Origin: Rhizobium lentis
GTDB taxonomy: Bacteria > Pseudomonadota > Alphaproteobacteria > Rhizobiales > Rhizobiaceae
Direction of reading: 5' to 3'
Length of the DNA: 64,000 bases
Assembly: GCF_014200175.1 (NCBI RefSeq)
Contig: NZ_JACHBD010000002.1
Span: 62,001 to 126,000 of the forward strand
The stretch's first letter is position 1, and each line of letters opens with the position of its first letter. A program made the position numbers and the translations under genes. Positions 37,362 to 48,048 of this stretch are shown in pieces. The notes beneath the pieces are model-generated. The model searched no databases and had not been told where the DNA came from. It saw only the letters and a program-made list of their open reading frames with translations.

Positions 37362-38936
37362 TCAGCTCAGCATCCAGGCAATATAGAGAAGCGTCAATGC
37401 GATGACCCACAGTGCGATCCTGGCCGAGCGGTTGTGCCGTGCTTCCGCCTTGCCGATCGCCTCGGCTGTCTCCTCGTCGAAACGCAGGCCGTGCTCGCTC
37501 ATATGCAGAAGCTGATGGTGGAATTTTTCGGTCTTTGCCGCAATTTCCGGCACGGCTTCGGCAAGCTTGACCGCCGCCTTCAGCCCGTCCTTGAGATCGG
37601 TGGCGATCCGCTTCGGCCCGAGATTGTTGCGAATCCAGTCGCCGACGACCGGCTCGGAGGCCTTCCACATGTTGAAGCGCGGGTTGAGCATGCGTGACAC
37701 GCCTTCGACCACGACCATGGTCTTCTGCAGCATCACCAGTTCCGGCCGTGTCGCCATGTCGAAGAGTTCAGTTACTTCGAAAAGCAGCGTCAAGAGCTTG
37801 CCCATCGAGATCGTCTCGGCCGGCTGTCCATGGATCGGCTCGCCGATCGCCCGGATTGCCTGGGCAAAGCTCTCGACATTGTGGTGGCCGGGCACATAGC
37901 CCGCCTCGAAATGCACTTCGGCGACGCGGATGTAATCGCGGGTGATGAAGCCGTAGAGGATTTCGGCGAGGAACCGCCGTTCCTTCTTGCCGAGCCGCCC
38001 GACGATGCCCATGTCGACGGCGACGATCATCCCACCGGCATCGACGAAGAGATTGCCCGGATGCATGTCGGCATGGAAGAAGCCGTCGCGCAGCGTATGA
38101 CGCAGGAACGACTGGATCAGCGTGTCGGCGAGCAGGTTGAGATCGTGACCGGCCGCGCGCAGCCCCTCGACGTCGGACATTCTCGTGCCGTCGATCCACT
38201 CCATGGTGATGACGTCGCGGCCCGTGCGCTCCCAGTCGACCTTCGGTACGCGGAAGCCGGGATCGCTGTCGGTGTTTTCGGCGATTTCCGAAAGCGCTGC
38301 CGCCTCCAGGCGAAGATCCATCTCCACCTTCGTCGTCTGTTCGAGCGTCTTCGTCACCTCGACCGGCCGCAACCGCCGGCTGGACGGCATGAAACGCTCC
38401 TGCATATGGGCGACGAGGTACATGGCCTCGATGTCGTGGGCAAAACGCTGGCGCACGCCGGGTCGCACGATCTTGACGGCGACCTTCTTGCGGCCCTGCG
38501 ATGTCTCGATTTCGGCCGGGTGCACCTGGGCGATCGAGGCTGCGGCGATCGGCTCGCCGAAGCTTGCATAGAGTTCGCCGATCGGCCGCCCGAGCGAACC
38601 TTCGATATTTGCCTTTGCGGCAGCCGAGGGAAAGAAGGCCATGCGATCCTGCAGCTGCGACAGGTCGTTGGCGAATTCGACGCCGACGACATCCGGCCGC
38701 GTCGCCAGGAACTGCCCGATCTTCACATAGGAGGGACCAAGCCGCTCGACGGCCTGCGCCAGTCGGTCGCTGCGCTTCTGATGTTTTGCCTTGCTTCGCT
38801 CGAAAATCGTGACGAAGGATTTGGCGAGCGCGACCGAAGGCGGCAGGCCTTCGGAAGGAAGCGCCGAGACGACGCCCTCACGCACCAGCACCCAGCCAAC
38901 GCGCCAAAGGCGGAAATAGGCTCCGAAAGTGCTCAT
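37362..38936 (-). CDS. ubiB: UbiB family protein (2-polyprenylphenol 6-hydroxylase accessory, ABC1 kinase-like)
   Basis: A 524-residue atypical kinase-like protein needed for ubiquinone synthesis. It has the diagnostic KxGQ motif (LGPSYVKIGQFLATRPDVVG), the nucleotide-loop AAASIAQVHPAE, and FFHADMHPGNLFVDAGG as the catalytic and metal-binding loop. Two hydrophobic segments at the C-terminus anchor it in the membrane. It follows ubiE by 48 bases on the same strand and the two are probably one operon. Confidence 0.95.
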   Translation of the reverse strand: MSTFGAYFRLWRVGWVLVREGVVSALPSEGLPPSVALAKSFVTIFERSKAKHQKRSDRLAQAVERLGPSYVKIGQFLATRPDVVGVEFANDLSQLQDRMAFFPSAAAKANIEGSLGRPIGELYASFGEPIAAASIAQVHPAEIETSQGRKKVAVKIVRPGVRQRFAHDIEAMYLVAHMQERFMPSSRRLRPVEVTKTLEQTTKVEMDLRLEAAALSEIAENTDSDPGFRVPKVDWERTGRDVITMEWIDGTRMSDVEGLRAAGHDLNLLADTLIQSFLRHTLRDGFFHADMHPGNLFVDAGGMIVAVDMGIVGRLGKKERRFLAEILYGFITRDYIRVAEVHFEAGYVPGHHNVESFAQAIRAIGEPIHGQPAETISMGKLLTLLFEVTELFDMATRPELVMLQKTMVVVEGVSRMLNPRFNMWKASEPVVGDWIRNNLGPKRIATDLKDGLKAAVKLAEAVPEIAAKTEKFHHQLLHMSEHGLRFDEETAEAIGKAEARHNRSARIALWVIALTLLYIAWMLS

Positions 38937-38984
38937 GCAGAAATGCCCCGGCGACGGAGGTTCGTCTCGTTTTTCTTCATCCCC

Positions 38985-39761
38985 TCAGAGCTTCCAGCCG
39001 GAATGCAGTGCGGCGATGCCGCCGGTATAATTGGTGTAGCTGACGCGCGAAAAGCCGGCCTGGCGGATCATCGCCGCGAAATTCTCCTGGTTTGGAAACT
39101 TGCGGATCGATTCCACCAGATACTGGTAGGGTTCGGCATCGCCGGTGATCGCCTTGCCGAATTGCGGAATGGCGTTGAACGACCAGGCGTCATAGATCTT
39201 GTCGAGCAGCGGCATGTCGACTTCGGAAAATTCCAGGACCAGCAGCCGGCCGCCGCGCTTCAGCACGCGATAGGCCTCAGCCAGCGCGACATCGATCCGC
39301 GGCACGTTGCGGATGCCGAAGGCGATCGTATAGGCGTCGAAGCTGGCGGGCTCGAAGGGCAGTTCCTCGGCATTGGCTTCGACGAAGGTCAGATTGCCGG
39401 AAAGCTTCTTCTTTTCCGCCCGCTCGGCGCCAACGCCGAGCATCGAGCCGTTGATGTCGAGCACGGTCGCATGCGCCTGCCGGCCCGAAGCCTCGACGAT
39501 GCGGAAGGCGATGTCGCCGGTGCCGCCGGCAACGTCGAGCACCTTGTAGCCCGGTTCCTTGCGCGGATTGAGCGCGGCGATCATCGCATCCTTCCAGACC
39601 CTGTGCATGCCCATCGACATGACGTCGTTCATGATGTCGTAGCGTTTGGCGACTTTGTGGAACACCTGGTTGACCAGGCCCTGCTTTTCGCCGCCGGGCA
39701 CTTCGCGAAAGCCGTAGGAGGTCTCCATGCCGCCATCGGCGGAAGTGCGGCTTTCTGACAT
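38985..39761 (-). CDS. ubiE: Demethylmenaquinone / 2-methoxy-6-polyprenyl-1,4-benzoquinol methyltransferase
   Basis: A 258-residue SAM methyltransferase. Family motifs are [50 protein letters not shown] and the C-terminal [17 protein letters not shown]. It C-methylates the ubiquinone precursor. I start at ATG 39761 (MSESRTSAD); the longer frame crosses the mutM leader. It is divergent from mutM, about 150 bases away, a common rhizobial arrangement. Confidence 0.95.
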   Translation of the reverse strand: MSESRTSADGGMETSYGFREVPGGEKQGLVNQVFHKVAKRYDIMNDVMSMGMHRVWKDAMIAALNPRKEPGYKVLDVAGGTGDIAFRIVEASGRQAHATVLDINGSMLGVGAERAEKKKLSGNLTFVEANAEELPFEPASFDAYTIAFGIRNVPRIDVALAEAYRVLKRGGRLLVLEFSEVDMPLLDKIYDAWSFNAIPQFGKAITGDAEPYQYLVESIRKFPNQENFAAMIRQAGFSRVSYTNYTGGIAALHSGWKL

Positions 39762-39911
39762 CAGGCTGCTCCATTCCTTCAAGATTCGGGCATGGCGGCC
39801 ATAGCGAAAGACCGCGCGCGACGTTATCACTGGGCCGCGCTCTCGGCGGCTCACTGGCGCTATAGCGCACATCGTCCTCGGTTGAAACACGTTCGATATA
39901 GATGGGTTAAG

Positions 39912-40802
39912 ATGCCGGAATTACCAGAAGTCGAAACGGTCAAACGCGGGCTGGCGCCGGCGATGAAGGGGGCTCGCGTCACGAGGCTGGAGCTGCGCCG
40001 CAGGGATCTGCGCTTCCCCTTTCCCGATGCCTTGGCGGACAGGGTTTCCGGCCGCACCATTATTGGGCTTGGCCGCCGCGCCAAATATCTGCTGGTCGAT
40101 CTCGACGACGGCAATACGCTGATTTCCCATCTCGGCATGTCCGGTTCCTTCCGCATCGAGGAGGGTGCGACCTCGGCGATGCCGGGCGAATTCCACCATG
40201 CGCGCACCAAGGACGAGAAGCACGATCACGTGGTCTTTCATCTCGATGGCTCGGGCGGCCCGTGCCGCGTCGTCTATAACGACCCGCGCCGTTTCGGCTT
40301 CATGGATATGGTAAGACGTGCCGAGCTTGCCGCCCATCCTTTCTTCCGCGATCTCGGCCCGGAGCCGACGGGAAACGATCTCGGCGCCGACTATCTCGCC
40401 GACCGTTTCCGCGATAAGGCGCAGCCCTTGAAGAGCGCGCTTCTCGACCAGAAGAATATTGCCGGTCTCGGCAATATATATGTCTGCGAGGCGCTGTGGC
40501 GTTCGCATCTTTCGCCGATTCGCGCCGCCGGCACGCTGGTGACGCCGGGCGGCAAGCCGAAGGAAAGGCTCGGCCTGCTCGTCGCCTCGATCCGCGACGT
40601 CATCGCCGATGCGATCGCCGCCGGCGGATCGTCGCTGCGCGACCATATCCAGACGGACGGATCGCTCGGCTATTTCCAGCATTCCTTCTCCGTCTATGAT
40701 CGCGAAGGTCAGGCTTGCGGCACGCCCGGCTGCGGCGGTACGGTCGCCCGTATCGTCCAGGCCGGTCGCTCCACCTTCTATTGCGCCGCCTGCCAGAAAT
40801 AA
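39912..40802 (+). CDS. mutM: Formamidopyrimidine-DNA glycosylase
   Basis: A 296-residue base-excision repair enzyme that removes 8-oxoguanine and FapyG. The N-terminal [14 protein letters not shown] provides the catalytic Pro after Met removal, which fixes the start at 39912. The helix-two-turn-helix contains [20 protein letters not shown] and the zinc finger is [27 protein letters not shown]. Full length. Confidence 0.97.
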   Translation: MPELPEVETVKRGLAPAMKGARVTRLELRRRDLRFPFPDALADRVSGRTIIGLGRRAKYLLVDLDDGNTLISHLGMSGSFRIEEGATSAMPGEFHHARTKDEKHDHVVFHLDGSGGPCRVVYNDPRRFGFMDMVRRAELAAHPFFRDLGPEPTGNDLGADYLADRFRDKAQPLKSALLDQKNIAGLGNIYVCEALWRSHLSPIRAAGTLVTPGGKPKERLGLLVASIRDVIADAIAAGGSSLRDHIQTDGSLGYFQHSFSVYDREGQACGTPGCGGTVARIVQAGRSTFYCAACQK

Positions 40803-40822
40803 GAGAGAACCGGGAGACCAGC

Positions 40823-41596
40823 ATGGCTTACGAGACCCTGATCGTCGAAACCCGAGGCAATGTCGCCCTGGTCACGCTGAACCGCCCGCAGGCGCTGAAT
40901 GCGTTGAATTCCACCGTCCTGAAGGAGTTGAAGGCGGCCTACGCCGCCTTCCATGCCGACGAGGCGATCGGCGCCATCGTCATTACCGGCTCCGAACGCG
41001 CCTTTGCCGCCGGCGCCGATATCAAGGAGATGCAGTCGCTCCAGTTCGCCGACATCTATAAGAGTGATTTCATCAGCGGCTGGGACGACATCGCCAAGGC
41101 GCGCAAGCCGGTGATCGCCGCCGTCAGCGGCTTTGCCCTCGGCGGCGGCTGCGAGCTTGCCATGATGTGCGATTTCATCATCGCCTCGGAGACGGCAAAG
41201 TTCGGCCAGCCGGAAATCACCCTCGGCGTCATCCCCGGCATGGGCGGCTCGCAGCGACTGACGCGCGCCGTCGGTAAGGCGAAGGCGATGGATCTTGTCC
41301 TGACCGGCCGGATGATGGATGCGGCGGAAGCCGAACGATCGGGACTCGTTTCGCGTGTGGTGGCGCCCGAGCGTCTTCTCGATGAGGCTCTTGCCGCAGC
41401 CGAAAAGATCGCCTCCCTTTCGCAGCCCTCGGTGATGATGGCCAAGGAGGCGGTCAACCGTGCCTTTGAGACGACGCTGGAGGAAGGGCTTCGCTTCGAG
41501 CGCCGCCTGTTTCACAGCCTCTTTGCCACCGATGATCAGAAAGAAGGCATGGCGGCCTTTGTCGAGAAGCGCAAACCTGCCTTTAATCACCGTTGA
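40823..41596 (+). CDS. Enoyl-CoA hydratase
   Basis: A 257-residue crotonase-fold enzyme. The oxyanion hole is formed by [11 protein letters not shown] and [10 protein letters not shown]; the catalytic glutamates lie in [11 protein letters not shown] and [21 protein letters not shown]. The ATG at 40823 follows CGGGAGACC and is 20 bases after mutM, so the pair may be co-transcribed. It most resembles the short-chain enoyl-CoA hydratase (FadB1/PaaF) group. Confidence 0.93.
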   Translation: MAYETLIVETRGNVALVTLNRPQALNALNSTVLKELKAAYAAFHADEAIGAIVITGSERAFAAGADIKEMQSLQFADIYKSDFISGWDDIAKARKPVIAAVSGFALGGGCELAMMCDFIIASETAKFGQPEITLGVIPGMGGSQRLTRAVGKAKAMDLVLTGRMMDAAEAERSGLVSRVVAPERLLDEALAAAEKIASLSQPSVMMAKEAVNRAFETTLEEGLRFERRLFHSLFATDDQKEGMAAFVEKRKPAFNHR

Positions 41597-41638
41597 ACGC
41601 TTTTCGGCGCTTGCCGCCGGAAAGCTTGAAAATCCGCG

Positions 41639-41667
41639 TTGACGTGGGCCGGCTTTAGGGTTATATG
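41639..41667 (+). promoter_or_regulatory. Sigma-70 type promoter upstream of rpsT
   Basis: TTGACG, a 17-base spacer and TATATG. It lies about 120 bases upstream of the rpsT start codon, leaving a long untranslated leader in which S20 could regulate its own translation. Confidence 0.7.
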
Positions 41668-41787
41668 CCCGCCCACGGTTCGGAAAGCCGCTCTGGTTTT
41701 CCGCGATTGCTCCCGTATTGCTGGATTTTGTGGCCGCAGGGCCCGCGGTAATGGCGGAGTTTGTTCGAATTCTTGAGAGAGGCATCC

Positions 41788-42066
41788 ATGGCCAATACAA
41801 CTTCGGCGAAAAAAGCGACCCGCAAGATCGCCCGCCGTACCGACGTCAATAAGGCTCGTCGCTCGCGCGTTCGCACTTTCGTTCGCCAGGTCGAAGAGGC
41901 TATCGCATCCGGTGACGCCGATAAGGCGAAGGCCGCTTTCCTGGCCGTTCAGCCGGAGCTTGCCCGCGCCGCCAGCAAGGGCGTGCTGCACTCCAACACG
42001 GCATCGCGCAAGGTCTCTCGACTGGCCGCTCGTGTGAAGGCTCTTTCGGTCACCGCGACCGCGTAA
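41788..42066 (+). CDS. rpsT: 30S ribosomal protein S20
   Basis: A 92-residue, highly basic helical protein: [28 protein letters not shown] and [20 protein letters not shown] are the S20 hallmarks. It binds 16S rRNA early in 30S assembly. The ATG at 41788 follows GAGAGAGG. A strong terminator follows 30 bases after the stop. Confidence 0.97.
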   Translation: MANTTSAKKATRKIARRTDVNKARRSRVRTFVRQVEEAIASGDADKAKAAFLAVQPELARAASKGVLHSNTASRKVSRLAARVKALSVTATA

Positions 42067-42096
42067 TATTCCGTTAACGAGCTCCTCGTTATGATT

Positions 42097-42123
42097 AGCC
42101 CGGTAATTTTACCGGGCTTTTTC
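42097..42123 (+). terminator. Intrinsic terminator after rpsT
   Basis: AGCCCGGTAA-TTTT-ACCGGGCT forms a stem of at least eight pairs and is followed by TTTTT. Confidence 0.9.
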
Positions 42124-42888
42124 GATTCCGCTGGTTGGCGTCTTCATGGTTAATCGCACGACGGTTTCGTGTCAACGCCATGACAGGAAAAGTCTTTAAA
42201 AAACAATGACTTGCGCAAGGATGCTTTCGCGCTGCGCGACTCTCGCCTGCGCTCCGGCGACCCCGGGGGAGTCAAGAGGATTTTTATTTTTTTTCTTTCT
42301 TTGCGTGTCAAAATAGCCCGAACGGGGAATCTCCTTGATTCAAAAGCGATTCTTTTTTGACGCTGGTGTGACGCCCGAAAAGGGCGGACGGAGTCAATGG
42401 CCGCATCTTAATTTTGCGTAAAATTCATCGTTGATCTTGCCATTTGATCCTGCCTAAATGGCTTCCAACAAAGGGCGCGGACATCACCTGCATAGGCTCG
42501 GTCTTAACTGCCACGTCGGCAGGGCGATAAGTTTGTGCCATTTGTTACGGAGCCTTGCGCTTCCGTTTTTTCAAGCACTTGACGGATTTGGGCCGTAACG
42601 TGGCTGTTACGGGGCAGGGATGTTTTGTGCCTACGGCAGCCACACGTTTAACGTGCATCTGCGGGATAGGGGATAGTAATATTTGCGTTCGGGCTGGTCG
42701 GCCGAAAACGAGGATCGACCGCCAGCCTGGCACGGAAAGCCGATGAAGGTTGCCGCATGAAGGCGGTACCTGCACCGGTGTTCTGCGCAATGTTTGAGTG
42801 AACCGGCAGGCGAGTGGCTTCATGAGGATGCCGCCAGCCCGTCAAAGGCGGGGAATGCTCGGGCGGCTGTTTTAGCGGAGGCCGCCCG
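42124..42888. other. Long non-coding region upstream of dnaA
   Basis: About 765 bases with no credible gene. It holds a T-rich run (42281-42300), a near-CtrA-box TTAA-N7-TAAA (42408-42422), and an inverted repeat CCGTAAC-GTGGCT-GTTACGG (42593-42612). I see no cluster of TTATCCACA DnaA boxes, and the Rhizobiales origin is usually elsewhere (near hemE), so I read this as the dnaA promoter and leader rather than oriC. Confidence 0.6.
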
Positions 42889-42909
42889 GTGGAATTGAAA
42901 GGCGGCATT

Positions 42910-44460
42910 ATGCAGATGAATACGATGACGGCAGGCGGGCACGACAACGGGGATGCGGCACCGCAGGCGTTCGGCTCCATTCGCCTGGAAATGGGGGAAG
43001 CAAAGGCGGAAATGAAGCAGAGCATTTTGTTCGAGCGCGTCAGCGCGCGCTTGAAGGCCCAGGTCGGCCCAGATGTCTATGCCAGCTGGTTTGCCAGGTT
43101 GAAGCTGCATTCGGTATCGAAGAGCGTCGTTCGCCTGTCGGTTCCCACGACCTTCCTGAAGTCGTGGATCAACAATCGTTATCTCGATCTCATCACCGGT
43201 CTGTTCCAGGCCGAAGATCCGGAAATCTTGAAGATCGAAATCCTGGTGCGCACGGCGACGCGCAGCGGCATAAAGGCCGCCGACGAGGTGGTCCAGCCCG
43301 AGCCGGCTGCCCCCGCGCAGATGCGCCGTCCTGCAAGCGCCCAGCCGGCCGGCCAGGCCGTCCAGCAGGCGGTTTCGACTGTTGCCGCCGCAAGGCCGGC
43401 AAGCTTTGGTGCGCCGCTCTTCGGTTCGCCGCTCGATAGCCGTTTCACCTTCGAAACCTTCGTGGAAGGCAGCTCCAACCGCGTCGCGCTTGCGGCTGCC
43501 AAGACAATTGCTGAAGCCGGTTCCGGCGCCGTGCGCTTCAATCCGCTCTTCGTCCATTCGACGGTCGGGCTCGGCAAGACCCACCTGCTGCAGGCGATCG
43601 CCAATGCGGCGGTGCAGAACCCGCGGGCTCTGCGCGTCGTCTATCTGACGGCGGAATATTTCATGTGGCGCTTCGCCACCGCCATTCGCGACAACGACGC
43701 GCTGACGCTGAAGGATTCGCTGCGCAACATCGACCTCTTGATCATCGACGACATGCAGTTCCTGCAGGGCAAGATGATCCAGCACGAATTCTGCCATCTC
43801 CTCAACATGCTGCTCGACAGCGCCAAGCAGGTGGTCGTCGCCGCCGACCGCGCCCCCTGGGAGCTGGAATCGCTCGATCCACGCGTCCGCTCGCGCCTGC
43901 AGGGCGGTGTGGCGATCGAACTCGACGCGCCGGATTACGAAATGCGTCTCGAAATCCTCAAGCGGCGCCTTGCGGCCGCCCGCCTGGAGGATCCGTCGCT
44001 GGAAATTCCGACCGACCTGCTCCAGCACGTCGCCCGCAACATCACGGCCAGCGGCCGCGAACTCGAAGGCGCTTTCAACCAGTTGATCTTCCGCCGCTCC
44101 TTCGAGCCGAACCTGTCGATCGAGCGCGTCGACGAACTGCTCGCCCATCTGGTCGGCTCCGGCGAGCCGCGCCGTGTGCGCATCGAGGATATCCAGCGCA
44201 TCGTCGCCAGGCACTACAATGTCTCGCGCCAGGAACTGGTCTCCAATCGCCGCACCCGCGTCATCGTCAAGCCGCGCCAGATCGCCATGTATCTGTCGAA
44301 GACGCTGACACCGCGCTCCTTCCCCGAGATCGGCCGCCGTTTCGGCGGGCGTGATCACACGACCGTGCTGCACGCCGTGCGCAAGATCGAAGAGCTGATA
44401 TCCGGAGACACCAAACTTTCGCACGAAATCGAGCTGCTGAAGCGGCTGATCAACGAATAA
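42910..44460 (+). CDS. dnaA: Chromosomal replication initiator protein DnaA
   Basis: A 516-residue AAA+ initiator. Domain I starts at [23 protein letters not shown], an Ala/Pro-rich linker spans about residues 125-165, the AAA+ core has Walker [16 protein letters not shown] and Walker [14 protein letters not shown], and domain IV carries the DnaA-box reader [17 protein letters not shown]. Three starts are possible: GTG 42889 behind AGCGGAGG, ATG 42910 and ATG 43012 (482 residues, immediately before domain I). Confidence 0.95.
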   Translation: MQMNTMTAGGHDNGDAAPQAFGSIRLEMGEAKAEMKQSILFERVSARLKAQVGPDVYASWFARLKLHSVSKSVVRLSVPTTFLKSWINNRYLDLITGLFQAEDPEILKIEILVRTATRSGIKAADEVVQPEPAAPAQMRRPASAQPAGQAVQQAVSTVAAARPASFGAPLFGSPLDSRFTFETFVEGSSNRVALAAAKTIAEAGSGAVRFNPLFVHSTVGLGKTHLLQAIANAAVQNPRALRVVYLTAEYFMWRFATAIRDNDALTLKDSLRNIDLLIIDDMQFLQGKMIQHEFCHLLNMLLDSAKQVVVAADRAPWELESLDPRVRSRLQGGVAIELDAPDYEMRLEILKRRLAAARLEDPSLEIPTDLLQHVARNITASGRELEGAFNQLIFRRSFEPNLSIERVDELLAHLVGSGEPRRVRIEDIQRIVARHYNVSRQELVSNRRTRVIVKPRQIAMYLSKTLTPRSFPEIGRRFGGRDHTTVLHAVRKIEELISGDTKLSHEIELLKRLINE

Positions 44461-44484
44461 TTGGTGGATTTTCGAGGAAATTCG

Positions 44485-44514
44485 ACGGCCGGGAGCGATT
44501 CCGGCCGTTTTCCT
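44485..44514 (+). terminator. Intrinsic terminator after dnaA
   Basis: ACGGCCGG-GAGCGATT-CCGGCCGT stem of eight pairs followed by TTTTCC, 25 bases after the dnaA stop codon. Confidence 0.85.
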
Positions 44515-44621
44515 TTATAAGCTTTTTATTCTATACCTCCGGCCATCGCGTGCACGTCCGATTGGAGCGACGCGCATGGGACAAAACGAAAGCGCCGAAG
44601 CGGGCGCGTGGGAGGATATGC

Positions 44622-45704
44622 ATGAGTTTTAAAAACGTTGCCGTTCTCGGCCTGGGCAAGGTCGGACGGCTGGCGGCGACGCTGTTGCATGAAGGCGGCT
44701 TCGAGGTCATCGGCGTCGATACGCAATTGCCGCTGGGTGATTTGCCCTTCAAGTGCCGCGCCGGTGATATTTCCGACGCTGAGGTGATTGGCGAACTGCT
44801 CTCCACCGTCGAGGCGGTGCTCTCCTGCCTTCCCTACCATCTGAACATCGAGTTGGCCCGCGCCGCCCATCTTGCCGGCATTCATTATTTCGATCTGACC
44901 GAAGACGTTCCCACCACCAATTTCATCATCGAACTGTCGAAGACGGCCCGCGGCCTGATGGCGCCGCAATGCGGCCTGGCGCCGGGTTTCGTTGGCATCG
45001 TCGGCGCAAGCCTTGCCGACGGCTTCGAGCGCTGCCGCTCGATCCGCATGCGCGTCGGTGCCCTGCCGCAGCATCCCACAGGCCTTCTCGGTTATGCCTT
45101 CAACTGGTCGCCGGAGGGCGTCGTCAACGAATATCTGAACGATTGCGAGGTTATCGAGGGCGGCGTGCGCAAGCTGGTCTCGCCGATGGAATGGCATGAG
45201 ACCGTCTATGTCGGCGGCGTCAAGCTCGAGGCCTTCACCACCTCGGGCGGTCTCGGCACCATGTGCGACACCATGCTCGGCAGGATCGACAATCTCGACT
45301 ACAAGACCATGCGTTATCCCGGCCATATGGAGCTGATGAACTTCTTCTTCCATGAGCTTCTGATGCGCGACAAGCGCGCACTCGCCGGCGAGATCCTGAC
45401 CAATGCCAAGCCGCCCGTCGAAGACGACGTCGTCTATGTCCATGTCGCGGCCGAGGGCACGGAGAATGGCGGCCTGCGCCGCAAGGAATTCGTGCGCGCC
45501 TATTATCCTATCGAGATTGCCGGCGCCCGCCGCACGGCGATCGCCTGGACGACATCGGCCTCCGTCGTCGCCGTCATCGAGATGGTCCGTGACGGGCTGC
45601 TGCCGGCGACCGGCTTCCTGCACCAGGAGCATATCCCGCTGGAGATGTTCCTGAAGACGCCGACCGGCAGCCTGTTCAAGGCGGGCGCCACCAGCCACGG
45701 CTGA
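44622..45704 (+). CDS. Saccharopine dehydrogenase family protein
   Basis: A 360-residue oxidoreductase with an N-terminal Rossmann motif (NVAVLGLGKVGRLAATLL) and a C-terminal saccharopine-dehydrogenase-like domain (QCGLAPGFVGIVG, FTTSGGLGTMCDTM). The ATG at 44622 follows GGAGGATATGC. Related enzymes are lysine 6-dehydrogenase and saccharopine reductase; the substrate is not known. Monocistronic and convergent with hemW, with a strong hairpin between. Confidence 0.85.
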   Translation: MSFKNVAVLGLGKVGRLAATLLHEGGFEVIGVDTQLPLGDLPFKCRAGDISDAEVIGELLSTVEAVLSCLPYHLNIELARAAHLAGIHYFDLTEDVPTTNFIIELSKTARGLMAPQCGLAPGFVGIVGASLADGFERCRSIRMRVGALPQHPTGLLGYAFNWSPEGVVNEYLNDCEVIEGGVRKLVSPMEWHETVYVGGVKLEAFTTSGGLGTMCDTMLGRIDNLDYKTMRYPGHMELMNFFFHELLMRDKRALAGEILTNAKPPVEDDVVYVHVAAEGTENGGLRRKEFVRAYYPIEIAGARRTAIAWTTSASVVAVIEMVRDGLLPATGFLHQEHIPLEMFLKTPTGSLFKAGATSHG

Positions 45705-45711
45705 ACATCAC

Positions 45712-45746
45712 TTCCGGCGCGGAGCGATATCGCTGCCGCGCCGGAA
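45712..45746. terminator. Convergent-gene hairpin (bidirectional terminator candidate)
   Basis: TTCCGGCGCGG and CCGCGCCGGAA are perfect 11-bp inverted arms around AGCGATATCGCTG. It lies between the convergent saccharopine-dehydrogenase-like gene and hemW; no T-run follows on either strand. Confidence 0.6.
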
Positions 45747-45765
45747 CCAACTCGTGCAGGGAAAG

Positions 45766-46968
45766 TCAGCAGGCGAGGTCGGCGACAACGGAATCGAGGA
45801 TCAGCATGCCGGACGGCGTGCAGCGCAGGCGCGAATTGCCGATCCGCTCGACGAACTTGTGTTCGAGCAGAAACTCTTCCCGCTTCGGATCGAGCTCGCG
45901 CCCGGAAAGCTCTTGCCAGCGGGCGAGGTCGACACCTTCCCTGAGCCGCAGCCCCATCAGCAGCAATTCGTCGGACTGTTCCTCGAAGCCCAACCGCTCC
46001 TCGTCTAGAATGCCGTGGCCGTCGCGCTCGACCATCTCGAGCCAGGCTTCCGGCTTGCGCTCGGTCGCCGTCGCGATTTTTTCGCGGCCGCGCGTCAGCC
46101 GGCCGTGCGCGCCCGGCCCGATGCCGGCATAATCGCCGTAACGCCAGTAGGTCAGATTGTGCCGGCTTTCCGCACCCGGCCGGGCGTGGTTGGAGACCTC
46201 ATAGGCGGGCATGCCCTCACACTCGGTGATCTCCTGCGTCGCCTCATAGAGCACGGCCGATTGCTCGCCATCCGGCACGATCAGCTTGCCTGATTTGTGC
46301 AGGCCGTAGAAGGGCGTGCCTTCCTCAATGGTCAGCTGATAGAGCGACAGATGGTCGACCGCGTAGGAGATCGCCTGCCTCAGCTCGCTTTCCCATTCCG
46401 CGACTGTCTGGTCCGGCCGGGCATAGATGAGATCGAAGGACATGCGCGGAAAAATCTCGCGCGCGAGCCGGATCGCTTTCAGCGCGTCGGCGACATCATG
46501 CAGCCGGCCGAGGAATTTCAGATCCCGGTCGTTCAGCGCCTGTACGCCGAGCGAGACGCGGTTGACGCCGGCCGCGCGGTAGCCGCGGAAGCGCTCCGCC
46601 TCGACGCTCGAAGGATTGGCCTCCATGGTGATCTCGATACCGTCAGGCACGTGCCAGTGCCGAGCAATGCCGTCGAGAATGGCGGCAACCGTTTCCGGAT
46701 GCATCAGCGAGGGCGTGCCGCCGCCGAGGAAGATGCTCGTCACCGTCTTCGGCCCGCTCATCGCCCGCACCGCTGCCGTCTCCTTCAGGAAGGCGGCGGT
46801 AAAGCGCGCCTGATCCACCGGCTGGTGGCGCACATGGCTGTTGAAGTCGCAATAGGGACACTTCGCCGCGCAGAAGGGCCAATGGACATAGACGCCGAAG
46901 CCGGGATCGCCGGTATCGGGCAGCAGCGCTGCATCGCGCGGGGAGCCTGGCGTATCGAAATTGTCCAC
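45766..46968 (-). CDS. hemW: Radical SAM family heme chaperone HemW
   Basis: A 400-residue radical SAM protein. The cluster motif is CAAKCPYCDF near residue 33, and the HemW-type HNxxYW motif is present (SRHNLTYWRYGDYAGIGPGAHGR), as is the C-terminal HemN_C domain. It lacks the N-terminal extension of the oxygen-independent coproporphyrinogen oxidase HemN, so it more likely inserts heme into respiratory enzymes. It follows rdgB by nine bases. Confidence 0.93.
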   Translation of the reverse strand: MDNFDTPGSPRDAALLPDTGDPGFGVYVHWPFCAAKCPYCDFNSHVRHQPVDQARFTAAFLKETAAVRAMSGPKTVTSIFLGGGTPSLMHPETVAAILDGIARHWHVPDGIEITMEANPSSVEAERFRGYRAAGVNRVSLGVQALNDRDLKFLGRLHDVADALKAIRLAREIFPRMSFDLIYARPDQTVAEWESELRQAISYAVDHLSLYQLTIEEGTPFYGLHKSGKLIVPDGEQSAVLYEATQEITECEGMPAYEVSNHARPGAESRHNLTYWRYGDYAGIGPGAHGRLTRGREKIATATERKPEAWLEMVERDGHGILDEERLGFEEQSDELLLMGLRLREGVDLARWQELSGRELDPKREEFLLEHKFVERIGNSRLRCTPSGMLILDSVVADLAC

Positions 46969-46977
46969 GTGGTGACC

Positions 46978-47622
46978 TTACGCCTCCAGGCAGGTTTCGA
47001 CGAAGAGTTTGAAGGCGCGCGCCCGGTGCGACAGCGCCTGCGGCTTGCCGATGTTCCAGCCGTGTTTTTCCTCGCCGCTCATCTCGCCGAAGGTAACGCC
47101 GTAACCCTCCGGCTGGAAGATCGGATCGTAGCCGAAGCCCTGCGTGCCGCGCGGCGGCCAGACGACATCGCCTTCCACTTCGCCGCGGAAGAGTTCGGTA
47201 TGCCCGTCCGGCCAGGCGAGGCACAGCACGCTGACGAAACGCGCGGTGCGCTGTTCAGGCGTCGTGGCGCCCGCATCCTGCAGCGCCTTTTCCACCTTCG
47301 CCATCGCCATGTCGAAATCGCGCGTGCCGTCGGCTCTTTCCGCCCAATTGGCGGTGTAGACGCCGGGATCGCCGCCGAGCGCGTCGACCACCAGCCCGGA
47401 ATCGTCCGACAGCGCCGGCATGCCGGCGGCATAGGCGGAGGCAACCGCCTTGATCGTCGCATTCTCCTCGAAGCTGGTGCCGGTTTCGTCGGGCTCGACG
47501 AAATTCAGCTCGGCGGCCGATTTGGCGGTGAAGCCGAGCGGCCCGATCAGTTCCTGGATCTCGCGGATCTTGCCGGCATTGTGGCTGGCGACGACGATGG
47601 TCTTCGTTTCAAGCTTGCGCAT
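46978..47622 (-). CDS. rdgB: XTP/dITP diphosphatase (non-canonical purine NTP pyrophosphatase)
   Basis: A 214-residue house-cleaning enzyme that hydrolyses dITP, ITP and XTP. Family motifs are [16 protein letters not shown] at the N-terminus, [25 protein letters not shown], and [15 protein letters not shown]. It lies in the rph-VOC-rdgB-hemW gene run, whose members abut or overlap. Confidence 0.95.
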   Translation of the reverse strand: MRKLETKTIVVASHNAGKIREIQELIGPLGFTAKSAAELNFVEPDETGTSFEENATIKAVASAYAAGMPALSDDSGLVVDALGGDPGVYTANWAERADGTRDFDMAMAKVEKALQDAGATTPEQRTARFVSVLCLAWPDGHTELFRGEVEGDVVWPPRGTQGFGYDPIFQPEGYGVTFGEMSGEEKHGWNIGKPQALSHRARAFKLFVETCLEA

Positions 47623-48048
47623 TCAGATATCCTGTTCGATGCCCCAGATTTTCGCCTCCGCGCATTCCAAGCTGTTGCCTGCCGGATCGCGGAAATAGAT
47701 CGAGCGGCCGCCGTTCGGCCAATGCACCTCGGACTCGATCGCCACACCTGCCGCTTTCAGCCGTTCGGCCATCGCATCGATATTGCGGCCGGAAACCCGG
47801 AAGCAGGCATGGCCCTCGCCGTTCGTGCCGTGCGGCGGCACCTGCAACGCATCGGGCGCCGGCGGCTTTACCGTTTCCTCGGGATTGAAGATCAGCAGCA
47901 CGCTGGGGCCGCAACGGAAGAAGACATGCCGGTTGGCCGCACGGGTGATCTTTTCAAGTCCGAGAACGTCTTCGTAGAAGACCTCGGCCTCATCGAGATC
48001 CCGCGCATAGAGCGCCGTTTCCAGCATGCCTTCCAGCATGGGGTTCAT
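47623..48048 (-). CDS. VOC family protein
   Basis: A 141-residue vicinal-oxygen-chelate protein: [26 protein letters not shown] at the N-terminus and [21 protein letters not shown] at the C-terminus. The ATG at 48048 overlaps the rph stop codon by four bases, and the stop abuts the rdgB start, so it is firmly inside this operon. Function unknown, possibly detoxification. Confidence 0.87.
   Translation of the reverse strand: MNPMLEGMLETALYARDLDEAEVFYEDVLGLEKITRAANRHVFFRCGPSVLLIFNPEETVKPPAPDALQVPPHGTNGEGHACFRVSGRNIDAMAERLKAAGVAIESEVHWPNGGRSIYFRDPAGNSLECAEAKIWGIEQDI

Noticed and set aside
37830..39758. 642-codon plus-strand frame across ubiB and ubiE
   Set aside because: Antisense shadow with His/Asp/Arg-rich composition typical of reversed coding sequence.
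42124..42888. Chromosomal origin of replication upstream of dnaA
   Set aside because: No cluster of DnaA boxes is visible, and origins of Rhizobiales are generally found near hemE, not dnaA.
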